NCBI GenBank assembly: GCA_963556145.1
Contig: OY744467.1
Location: 3,348,001 to 3,412,000, forward strand
Reading direction: 5' to 3'
Length of the DNA stretch: 64,000 nucleotides
Origin: Hygrocybe punicea
Taxonomy: Eukaryota; Basidiomycota; Agaricomycetes; Agaricales; Hygrophoraceae
How positions within the stretch are numbered: position 1 is the stretch's first letter; every line of letters begins with the position of its first letter. The notes beneath the pieces were generated by a model that was given only the letters and a program-made list of their open reading frames with translations, ran no database searches and had not been told where the DNA came from. The position numbers and the translations under genes are program-made. This document shows positions 55,466 to 64,000 of this stretch, piece after piece.

Positions 55466-55539
55466 CCTGATTCAGCTATCCCCAAGTCAGTTGGGTGATC
55501 TCATTTTCAGGCATCCCATCTCAGTTGGTAATATCTTGC

Positions 55540-57333
55540 TGAATGCCCTGGGTGGTGGTGGTGGTGGTGATGTTCATGGTCGCTATTGTTGATGTTGTCG
55601 TCGCCGTCATCCCATTTGGAGGGCCGTGGGTGTCGTTGTCGTTGTCGGGGTGGTGGTGGAGGCCGTCATTGTTATCCTCGTCCTCCTTGCCTGTCGTCCT
55701 TGTCAGGTGCTTGTGTTGTTTGTGTTGGTACTGCTGTTGTCGTCGTTTGTGTAATTAGTAGCTGAGAAAAAAATAAAAATAAAAATAAAAATTACTTACC
55801 TTCTGCAGCGGGGATGGGTGCAACCCCCGCTGCCTTTTCTCATATTGCGATCCCTCGTGACGCCGCCGTTTTGCTGCTGTCGTCGTCGTTTGCCACTGTC
55901 ATGGTCATTTGCTGAACTTGTATTGAGGTTGAGTTGTGTAAGCTTCGTCCACATCGGGAAACCGCAACCGCAACCTCCCAAAAGTGGCCCAACTGCAACT
56001 GGCGGTCCGGTTTTTTTGTGGTTGGGTCCGGTCCAGTTCCAGTTTTTGTCCGGTCCTATGGACTGGACCTGAAAACACTACAGATGACAGGGTAAACGAA
56101 CGAACGCGACGATGGTGTGAAAGGGGAATATGATGACGGGAACCAGGAACCACAACAATGGGCAGGGGCAATGAAGACGAGGACAGCGGTGTAGATGCGG
56201 GTTCAGGGTGGCTTCGGAACATAAAGAAAAGATCCTAGCCTGAGGGTGTCAGCGTAGAAGTGACTGTGGATAATCAGTGTCGGGGATAATAGTAAAGGAA
56301 GGGAATGTAAGTAAAAGTAAAGCTGCCGCATAAAACTGGACTAATAATAACAAACCCAGCGATGAACGGACTGAAAATGGATAAATAACGACGAACCCGA
56401 CGATGCCGATGATGTCAGGTACAGCGGGTCAGGTCGGGTCAGGTCAGAAACGATGAACGAGTAAGGGAACAACGATAGGGACAATGAAGTGAACTATAAT
56501 AATCTAAGGGTCTACAAGGACGAGCATTTGAAGTGATTAAAATGATTCTGACTATGAGGGAAACGGGGACTAATGGTATCTCTTTTGTACGGTCGTCGGG
56601 GACCGTTTTTATAGTACATGTGTGTGTAGTCTACTTTCGGACATGTCTATTTCAGCCGATAGAAACTACAAAGAAAAGATGGAAAGGGGATGTGGAAAGG
56701 GGGGTTGCAAAGCGACAAAGACAGAAACATGGAGGGGAAAACGAATATCCATGAAAAATATGTGAAATGTCCTACATATCTCCGAAAGGAAAAGGGGATG
56801 CACAAATAAGGTAAATCCGAAGTCAGGGATCAAGTCCGATGAGATCCATCTCCTATAATTAGAACTCCGGGGCTTCTGAGGCTGCCGGATTTGGTCCGAA
56901 AGCAGCTGTGACAAAGCGGCATGTGTTGGGTTACATCGGTCACGTCGGGTTGTGTCGGGTTACGTCAGGTTCGAATGCGAGTTGAATAGAGGCATCGGGT
57001 TCGTCCGGATTCATGATATATCGACGATATGGACTCAGAGGGACGTTGAGTCTCTACAGCGGGCATGGGCATGGGCATGGGGACGACGGAAATGAGGATG
57101 ACTGGGACGGCAGAATGGGATGACAAGGATCACGGAGCCCAACGATGATGACGATGGCCCCACCAATGCCAACAGGGCAGCCAACGCCCAACAACGATGA
57201 TGATGGCCCCACCACGCCCAACAGGGCAGCTAATGCCCAACAGGGTGTCCAACGCCCAAACATGACAACGACGGCCCCACTAATGCCCTAAAGACCCCCA
57301 ATGAAGATGGTGGCCTCAACACTGCCCAAGTAG
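55540..57333. repeat. low-complexity GC-rich DNA, no gene recognised
   Basis: GGTGGTGGT run at 55553-55570, AAAAATA run at 55767-55790, GGTCCGGT words at 55990-56060, GGGTCAGGTC words at 56415-56450 and 56935-56965, and GGCCCCACCAATGCC-type minisatellite at 57140-57325. Frames here lack domains. Confidence 0.5.
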
Positions 57334-58555
57334 TGATGCCGAAGTTCGGTTCAGAACCGGTCCGAACCCGGTTTGAACCGCAAACTGAACCGAAAAACCT
57401 GGTTCAGTTCAGCCAAATGCTGAACCGAAACCGATGGTTCGGTTTGCAGTTCTGTGGTTTTGAGCGGTTCTGAACCGCGTTTGAACCCGGTTCGAACCGC
57501 GAACCGATAGATACGGTTCTTCCCGTCATTTTGATCCACTGATCATCCAAAACGGTCAAGTATTGAGTGAGTTATGATTAAAACAACTTTTACTCAATAT
57601 ATATATATATTTGATTTTAAAAATGGCAATAACATTATAAATAAAATAGATAAAATAACCAAATTATTTGAGTACATTGCCCACACTAAATGATAATTGG
57701 TCCTCTGCTAAGATTAGTTAATTTAACCAATATCTGGTCACTCATCAAACTGACTTCAATTTGTAACCAATTATGCAGAAATTCCAAGTTGGTCCAATAG
57801 GTGAGTGGATATTGATTATATTAATTAATGTTAACAGAGAACCCATTACCTTTTGATGAGGGTAATGTACTCAAATAATTTGGTAATCTTACCTATTTTA
57901 CTTATAATGCTATTTTCATTTTTTAAAATCACAATCTATATATTGGGAGGACATCCGTAACGATAAAAATATTCTGGGCAATAAACAGGGTGCCAGTTGG
58001 GGTTGGAACCGCTTTGCTTATATCAGGTTGGGATCGTTGATGGAACCAATAGATGACATGCCAGTGATCGGCATAGCCCACTTCAGGAGGTCGGACCTTG
58101 AAAATAGTTTTTGTAGTCTATTCAGGGGGTCGACCCCCTCAATAGATATCACATCTCTGTATTATATCTGTACCCCGTTTAGGGTGGGGAGTTCAAATGT
58201 TTTTCTGGGGTCTTTGCGGTGTTGGAATCTCGTCCCAACATGGGGAAACTATATCCGAATAAAAGATATGTTACGGATGTCCTCCCATTGTGAATAAAAG
58301 TTATTTTAATCATAACTCACTCAATACTTGACCGTTTTGGATGATCAGGGGATCAAAATGAAGCTGACAGGTAGGAGAAGCTTTAAATCAAATCGGTTCG
58401 GCGTTTGAACCGGGTTTGAACGCGAACCGAACGCTAAAAAACGGTTCGAAGCGGTTTTGGTTTTGGTTCGTCATTTTGCTGAACCGAACCGGCGGTTTTG
58501 GTTCAGGTTTTTCAAAAAACCGAAAAAACCGAACCGAACCGAACTTCGGCATCAC
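57334..58555. mobile_element. TA-flanked foldback element with ~290-bp TIRs
   Basis: Begins GTGATGCCGAAGTTCGG and ends with its complement; TA lies on both sides (57332-57333 and 58556-58557), typical of Tc1/mariner-type insertion. TIRs are rich in GGTTCGG words and continue to GGAGGACATCCGTAAC at 57948-57964 and its mirror at 58266-58282. No transposase is present. The left arm is interrupted by a second element. Confidence 0.82.
57598..57943. mobile_element. MITE nested in the left TIR
   Basis: An AT-rich element with ~80-bp inverted ends that include CCAAATTATTTGAGTACATT at the left and its mirror at about 57866-57890. It splits the left TIR of the host element, so it inserted later. Confidence 0.7.
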
Positions 58556-58557
58556 TA

Positions 58558-59050
58558 TGCCCAAGCCACACCCAAAGGGCCGCCAACACCCCACCAATGC
58601 CCCAAAGCTGCCAACGCCCAACAACAATGGTGATGGCCTCACAAAGGCCCCCAATGACAATGGCGGCCCAAGCCACACCCAACAGGGCTGCCAACGCCCA
58701 ATGACGACAACGACAGCCCCACCAACGCCCAAAGGGGCCCTCAACGATGACTGGGGTTCCAACAACACCCAAGGCACACCTAACAGGGCCGCCAATGCCC
58801 AACAACAATGCCAATGGCCCCACCAATGCCCAATGACGATGGCAACGGCCCCACCAATGCTGTAAAGGGCCTCCAGCCAATGCCCAACGACGACAGTGGC
58901 CCCACTGACGCCCAACATGGCCCAACAATGACGGCAATGGCCCTCACAGCCCCAATGACGAGCCCACCAGTAGGGCACCAACACCTCGTGAAACATGCCG
59001 CCGCATTAATTGATGCATGTGCCGGCTTCGCGAGGTATGGAGCCATCTTA
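58558..59050. repeat. GCCCAAC/CCCCACCAATG minisatellite
   Basis: Continues the low-complexity block at 57140-57325 that the TA element interrupts. Degenerate units of GGCCCCACCAATGCCCAA type run to about 58960. Translations are compositional. Confidence 0.6.
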
Positions 59051-59403
59051 CTGGGTGTGGGACTGATGCCAGCAACATCAGAATGTTCCCTTATAATAAG
59101 CTTAAATATATAAGATTGCTTAGAATAAAATTAAAACTACATGACTATGTATACTAGGACCTTTAAAGTCACCAACCGCAGACCCATGCCCAAGGAATAG
59201 TGGAGAGGCCACCCTCCCCACTGGTGACAGTCAAGGCTAGAATTAAATGCTCACAACCATCCAGAGGCTGCACCCAAACCAGGACTTCCATGCCCTGGCA
59301 TCAAGCAGAGAAATTCGGCTCTCTCTGCCAGGGTGAGTGGACTGGAAGTCGAAGAGCACTGGGGGCCAAACATGAAGGTTTCAGGGTTTTTAATTGAAAC
59401 TGA

Positions 59404-59485
59404 ACAATCACATGATCTTAAACATGTGATTTTTGACATGGCTAATTCCCAATCACATGACCTTAAACATGTGATTTTTGACGTG
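59404..59485. repeat. short direct duplication containing a hairpin
   Basis: The ~32-bp block CACATGACCTTAAACATGTG plus ATTTTTGAC occurs twice, about 44 bp apart. Each copy is itself a near-palindrome. From 59486 to 60004 there is no recognisable gene. Confidence 0.6.
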
Positions 59486-60004
59486 AGAATTAGCCATGTG
59501 ACTTATGAGTTTACTCCAAGTCTGAGTTACTACACTAGCAATCTTGCACAAACTCTGTTTCAACTTTCTGAAGTTCATTCAAGCTCTTACCCACTCTTAC
59601 CCTCTAGTCTACCATATACTGAACAATTGCCTGAGCTACTGAGGAAATTCAGACAATTCTCAAGGCCACTACAACAAATATGTTCCTACCACAAACTGCT
59701 AATATTTTTTTGGAAGAAGAATGGTGCAAAGATGGACTTGTTAAAATTGTTCTACTTGTACTGGGATTGAAGGAATGGGAAATTCAAATTCATGGGAAGG
59801 CAGCACATGAAAAATGGATAAAAGTTCAGCTAGAGGTAAAGTCAGTGTTTCAGAAAATTCTATCTGCTGAAAAATTGTAAGTGATTATTGGTGGGTCAAT
59901 AAAAACACTAATATCAGAAATTAGAAAGGAGTCTAAAATGCATATGGATTAAGAAGAGGCAAATGAGGAGGGCCATCAAAATAGAAATGACAAGGCATAC
60001 ATAT

Positions 60005-60120
60005 TTATTGCTATTTGCAGGTATTTTGGCACATGTGAAATAATCACAAGATTTTGATGTTGAAAACATCAAAATTTAACTCCTTCAGTTTTCAACAGAA
60101 TCAGATGATTAGATTGGCTC
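60005..60120. repeat. relic end of the 28327-29040 MITE family
   Basis: Starts TTTATTGCTATTTGCAGGTA and matches the outer TIR at 28327-28440 with about 20% divergence. No second arm was found. Confidence 0.65.
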
Positions 60121-60135
60121 TCTTGTAGAGCAATA

Positions 60136-60455
60136 ACTTGTTTAGAGTGGGCCAGTACTGCGCATGGCATGAACGAGTTCTTTTTGTCCCTCCTTACTTT
60201 CTTGGTGTTTTAAGCAATATGATTACACAAGATGACCACATAAAGACAGCTATTCTTGACATCAAGAAGGTTGCTCAGGGCCTCTGAGCATAAATGGCAA
60301 GTTCTACATTTCTATTTTTGTAGTGTCTGATATTATAGTCTCAAAGCTGTGTAAGAACAATGTCTCTGGAACAAGAGTTGCCTGTCATCATTCCATCATA
60401 GTACCATACTTGTTTAGTAGGCCAATGCTGGACATGACATGAATCAAGTCTTGTT
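60136..60455. repeat. dispersed repeat, copies 2 and 3
   Basis: 60136-60182 and 60409-60455 resemble 6655-6700 (GCATGGCATGAACGAGTTC core), the second more diverged. DNA to 61190 has no gene; 60700-60980 holds CCCGTTTTCAATCCCC-type words related to the array that follows. Confidence 0.5.
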
Positions 60456-61189
60456 TCTGTGTTTTACACACAAAACATATGGTATAATCTTAACATCATT
60501 GGATTTTTATATGTATGATTGTTGTCAACATCAGTAAATAATTGGGCTTGACATGTATATTGTGGCTGAAATTAGAGCAGAGTCTTAAATACACAGTGAG
60601 ATCTTTCGAGCTCAGATGAGTGCACAAACCTTCTGTTGCTCATTGTCTGGGGGGTGGTGTAACAGAGGTATGTACGTAACTTTATTGTCCTTGGTCTAGT
60701 AATGATGTATGCACCCCCCGCAACCCGTTTCCATCGAAAACCAGTGGTCAGGAGGTCTCAGTACCTCACATTCCCACCTTGTGCCCAACCAGCGCCCCCA
60801 AACTTTTCCATTGAAAATGTGCAACTGGGGTGTCTCAGGCCCTCGTGATCTGGCTGTGTGCCCAACCACCACCAATCCCCCTTTTTCAACAACCAGGACG
60901 GCTCTTCCCGCCCCGTTTTCAATCCCCGGCCAGTCTACACCCCCCGCAGCTGAAAACGAGTGGTTGGGGAACTCATTTTGTTCTGTTTTTCAGGAGTCAT
61001 TCTTAATGGATTAATTAATTATCAATAAAATATTTATTAAATACATAAGTCCATATTTGTAACAGAAAGTGACAAGCAAGAGATCGCCTCAATGCCCAAG
61101 GCAATTTTGCTAGTCACTTTCTGCTTATTCAGCAACTAGTCACTTAACAGCCCCACCATGACAACTTCGGTATTCGCGATACGGTGAGG

Positions 61190-62150
61190 CATTCATTTGT
61201 TTAATGCTGAGTTATGTTCACACAGGCCCTCATCCAGTCCGGCACCCCGTTTCCGACTGGGACAATGATTTTGGGCGAGGGGAGTGGCTGCACACGGAAT
61301 CAGTGAGTTGCCCCTCATTGAAATTTTTTTGTTCACCTTCACCCGGAGACCGTTGAGTTGGGTTCAGACATGCCCTAACCAAAGCCGGCACCCCGTTTTC
61401 GGCCGACACGACGAGTCTGGGCAAGGGGAACGACCTCGCAGGTAGTCGGTGAGTATCCACCCCTACTTGCCATTTTTTGTGTCCACCTCACTTGGAGACG
61501 ACTAACTTAGCCCCACCCAGGCTCAAACTCATCCCGGCACCCCGTTCCCGACCGGAATGACAAGCTTAGCCAAGGGGAACAGCCGGCAAGCGTCATTGGT
61601 GAGTTTCCACCCCCCCGTTATTTTTTTTGTACAACATCACTCGGATACCACTAACTTATTCCCACACAGGCTCAAACTCATCCCGGCACCCCGTTCTCAA
61701 CTGGAATGACAAGCTTAGCCAAGCGGAACGGCAGCAAGCGTCATTGGTGAGTTTCCACCCCCCCCCCGTTATTTTTTTTGTACAACATCACTCGGATACC
61801 ACTAACTTATCCCCACACAGGCTTAAACTCATCCTTGCACCCCGTTCCCAACCGGAATGACAAGCTTGGCCAAGCAAAACAGCTGCAAATGGAAGTGGTG
61901 AGTTTTCACCCCTCCTGGGATTTTTTTGTATGCCATCACTCGGAGACTAATAACATAGCCCCACACAGACTCTTACCCGTCCCGGCACCCCGTTCCAGAC
62001 CGAAATGACAAGTCTGGCCAAGCGGAACGGCCGCAATCATCATTGGTGAGTTTCCACCCCACCCTGTTATTTTTTTTGCACACCGTCACTCGGATACCAC
62101 TAACTTAGCCCACACAGGCTCAAAGTCATCCCGGCACCCCGTTGTATGTG
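61190..62150 (+). repeat. ~148-bp tandem array of exon-plus-intron-like units
   Basis: CGGCACCCCGTT recurs near 61240, 61386, 61535, 61684, 61836 (variant), 61981 and 62130. In most units a 77-81 nt segment is followed by GTGAGT, a pyrimidine- and T-rich stretch, CACTAAC (branch-point-like) and ACACAG (acceptor) before the next unit. The exon-like part is mostly 77 nt, so frames rotate and a single coding frame is not maintained. Confidence 0.75.
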
Positions 62151-63169
62151 AATGTTTGTTTCACCAAGAATTACCGGAGTTGACTTTGTTCAGGTACCTT
62201 CTTGTTGTTCGTGGGTTTCTAATATTTAAATAACCTATCAGGAAGGGGTTTGTGGGTATATGTACTATATGAATCAATAGAATGTAATAGTGAGGTCTCT
62301 TCAATTAAGAATTGAGACTTTGAGTAGGTATGAATAGTAATCGGGTGTGTGATGTACTGAAAATACTAATATTCACTACTGGAATATAAAAATATGAACT
62401 AATGAATACTGATAACAATATTCACCAGTTGAATATGGACAGTTTTGGCTACAGGGCCTATTCAATCAAGAGTATCTCTGGGTATTATAATATCTGACTT
62501 AAATCCAAAGCTTCAAACGCACATTGGCTACTAGTTCAGGGATATCTTTAATACCTTTTGAATACTCTGTTTTGTTTAGGATGAAACCTTAACCTTAGAA
62601 GTGTATCTAGCTGACTAATGCTGACTAATGAATTGATTGGACTGAGTGAACTGGGTGAATTCTCCTTGATGACAAGGGGAACTCAGAGAATGATAGATTA
62701 AGAGTGAACTAGACTGGATTGCAAGCACTAGCTACTACAATGAGTAACTACTAGTACTAAGAGAATGAGGGATCACACTGTGTGAACCCAACTAAGAGTG
62801 ACTACTGAGTGGTGAGGAGGGAAATCCTACTGACTACTGGAATTTGGGGGCCCTATTTATACTGTTGGAGAACAATGGGGGACTGAGAACAATGGGAAAG
62901 TGAGAACAATAGGACTGAGTCATGAGAACAATGGATGGCATCAAAGAGGCTGTGAACAATGGGCTCTACATTTGGACTGTTTAGAACAATAGACTGCTCA
63001 GAACAATAGACCATTGTCTTTATGTAAGCAGAATATCACAATCACTCTCTGATGCATCCTATCTTATCATTATCTTATCATCCTCTTGTTCACATCTTAT
63101 CTAATCATCTCCCATTATCTAGCTGAGCCGCTTTTGATCAATACAAGTAAACAAGATTTGTAATCAATC
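62151..63169. repeat. AT-rich DNA with GAACAATRG words
   Basis: No gene recognised. From 62868 to 63010 about eight copies of GAACAATGG/GAACAATAG are spread over ~140 bp, 15 bp after a TATTTATA-like motif (62852). Confidence 0.5.
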
Positions 63170-63446
63170 CATTACTGCTAATATAGGTAAGAATGCTAGT
63201 TGGGCTTGTCTCCTTGCACGCGCAATACAGAGAAATATATAATAAATACTAATGAGTGGGGGATGTGCCTCTGTGCTCCATACATAAACAGCTAAGTCTG
63301 GGCATTGCTAGTGAAGCCATAATAAATGATATAAAGGTAAGCATAAATGCTATCTGTGTCTGTTCACTAGCATGCGTAATGTGGAAAGGCATAGAATGGG
63401 TACTAATGAGTGTAGGTGTGCATCCATAGTGTTGCACTTAAATATC
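63170..63446. repeat. diverged ~145-bp tandem duplication
   Basis: Two units share ATAGGTAAGAATGCTA/AAAGGTAAGCATAAATGCTA, CACGCGCAAT/GCATGCGTAAT, TACTAATGAGTG, GTGTGCATCCATA/ATGTGCCTCTGTG and CTAAGTC words in the same order. Confidence 0.6.
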
Positions 63447-63703
63447 TAAGTCCGTGGTCCGATGGTAAACCCATGACATTACACCCAAAAACACTTGGGG
63501 TCATGACACCGTTCGAGATCCAATTGCATGGGGGTTGGGGGTTAAACACAGAGGGGCGAGGAGGTGGGACTGGGCCCCCCACTTGTTTTCAATGCGAATG
63601 GAATGCCGCGGGTCTAGTCGAGTCGGCGGTGGTCTAAATGAATGTGATTCTCACTGTGGCATGAAGTATGATATGAATGTAAAGTAAAAAAAAAAAAACA
63701 GGG
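63447..63703 (+). mobile_element. tRNA-derived SINE-like unit
   Basis: An A-box-like GTGGTCCGATGG (63454-63465) and a B-box-like GTTCGAGATCC (63511-63521) have spacing close to that in a tRNA gene. An unrelated body follows, and an A-rich run at 63688-63701. The tRNA part does not fold as a full cloverleaf by eye, so this is a retroposon candidate rather than a tRNA gene. Confidence 0.45.
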
Positions 63704-63743
63704 GTCTTGTAAATACTTGAAGTAAATTTTTTTTTGCAAGACA

Positions 63744-64000
63744 TTACAACGGGTAGTCACGAATCAACCAACGTCCACTGAAGAATTCGCCCCCCAACCA
63801 GTTAAGCTCACCCCCCGGGCGTTCGAAAGTCAAATGATATCGACACCCATCACAGGTCACCAATACATCCGACCGTTGACGAGAAAAAGACCAAGTTCGA
63901 ATACGGCCACAGCTGGGGCATTGGGGGGGGACTTCTTGACCCCATGGACGGATTTTGGGGTGGCACCAGGTGTAACAAGTGCCCTTGAGAATATCATAAA
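63744..64000 (-). CDS. zinc-ribbon-type protein, C-terminal part (partial)
   Basis: An 85-codon frame on the minus strand is open from the window edge to a TAA at 63744-63746, with no start inside the window. It shows three CxxC-like pairs: CYTWC, CPSC and CDGC, in an evenly spaced ribbon, with aromatic-rich surroundings (RTWSFSRQRSD, YHLTFERPGGELNWLGGEF). The end is FSGRWLIRDYPL. I do not recognise the family. The conserved-looking spacing, lack of stops and non-repetitive codons make it more gene-like than its surroundings; it could also be transposon-borne. The 5' part lies beyond 64000. Confidence 0.6.
   Translation of the reverse strand, partial: YDILKGTCYTWCHPKIRPWGQEVPPQCPSCGRIRTWSFSRQRSDVLVTCDGCRYHLTFERPGGELNWLGGEFFSGRWLIRDYPL

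Noticed and set aside
58388..58996. 202-codon minus-strand ORF rich in Gly/Trp/Leu
   Set aside because: It crosses the border between the TA element and the minisatellite; composition-driven.
63447..63530. Functional tRNA gene
   Set aside because: A- and B-box-like sequences are present but acceptor and anticodon stems do not pair well by eye.

Overview
This is a transposable-element-dense, gene-poor stretch of a fungal nuclear genome, most likely a mushroom-forming basidiomycete (Agaricomycetes). The evidence is: spliceosomal introns of about 46-58 bp with GTRNGT donors that restore open frames; proteins resembling families that I know mainly from basidiomycetes (DUF6698-like, DUF6532-like, TNP2/CACTA transposase, KDM3-type JmjC, Helitron helicase with a C-terminal cysteine-protease domain); and chromodomain Ty3/gypsy retrotransposons. 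I see no bacterial operons, rRNA or intact tRNA genes.

Layout. 1-2.6 kb: 3' half of a Ty3/gypsy pol (RT, RNase H, integrase). 3.3-6.2 kb: an orphan ORF, a minisatellite and a TGASTCA-studded promoter with a TATA box. 6.9-10.2 kb: a decayed, 5'-truncated Helitron on the minus strand. 10.2-12.9 kb: low-complexity DNA and MITEs. 13.0-28.2 kb: a gene-like cluster. Two nearly identical 1.73 kb inverted arms (14722-16455 and 25145-26878), each carrying the same unknown multi-exon gene, enclose a KDM3-like JmjC gene, a coiled-coil gene, a five-exon CACTA transposase and a decayed companion gene. A DUF6698-like gene lies outside the left arm and a zinc-binding-type gene outside the right arm. In four of the genes a complete reading frame can be traced apart from one lesion each. 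28.3-32.5 kb: a long-TIR MITE, a DUF6532-like gene and a direct second copy of the coiled-coil gene. 32.5-35.4 kb: non-coding DNA and short repeats.

35.4-55.5 kb is one nested structure. A giant inverted repeat (outer arms near 40.5-43.8 and 52.15-55.5 kb), edged by a 45-bp satellite, is centred on a 100-N gap. Its left arm is interrupted by a 2.9 kb foldback element (8-bp TSD), a 2.16 kb LTR retrotransposon without protein genes (158-bp LTRs, PBS, PPT) and a 7.1 kb chromodomain Ty3/gypsy element (566-bp LTRs with one visible difference, TSD GATAT). The right arm has a solo LTR at the same target site and an empty site for the other two insertions. The gypsy element has a canonical -1 slippery heptamer at the gag stop. 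Its polyprotein ends in an ASCH-like (PUA superfamily) domain after the chromodomain, which is the most novel protein architecture in the window.

55.5-64 kb: more low-complexity DNA, a TA-flanked foldback element with another MITE nested in one of its arms, minisatellites, a tandem array whose ~148-bp unit looks like an exon plus a complete intron, a tRNA-derived SINE-like unit, and at the right edge a zinc-ribbon protein gene that runs out of the window. Exon models and family names were read by eye from sequence, without database searches.
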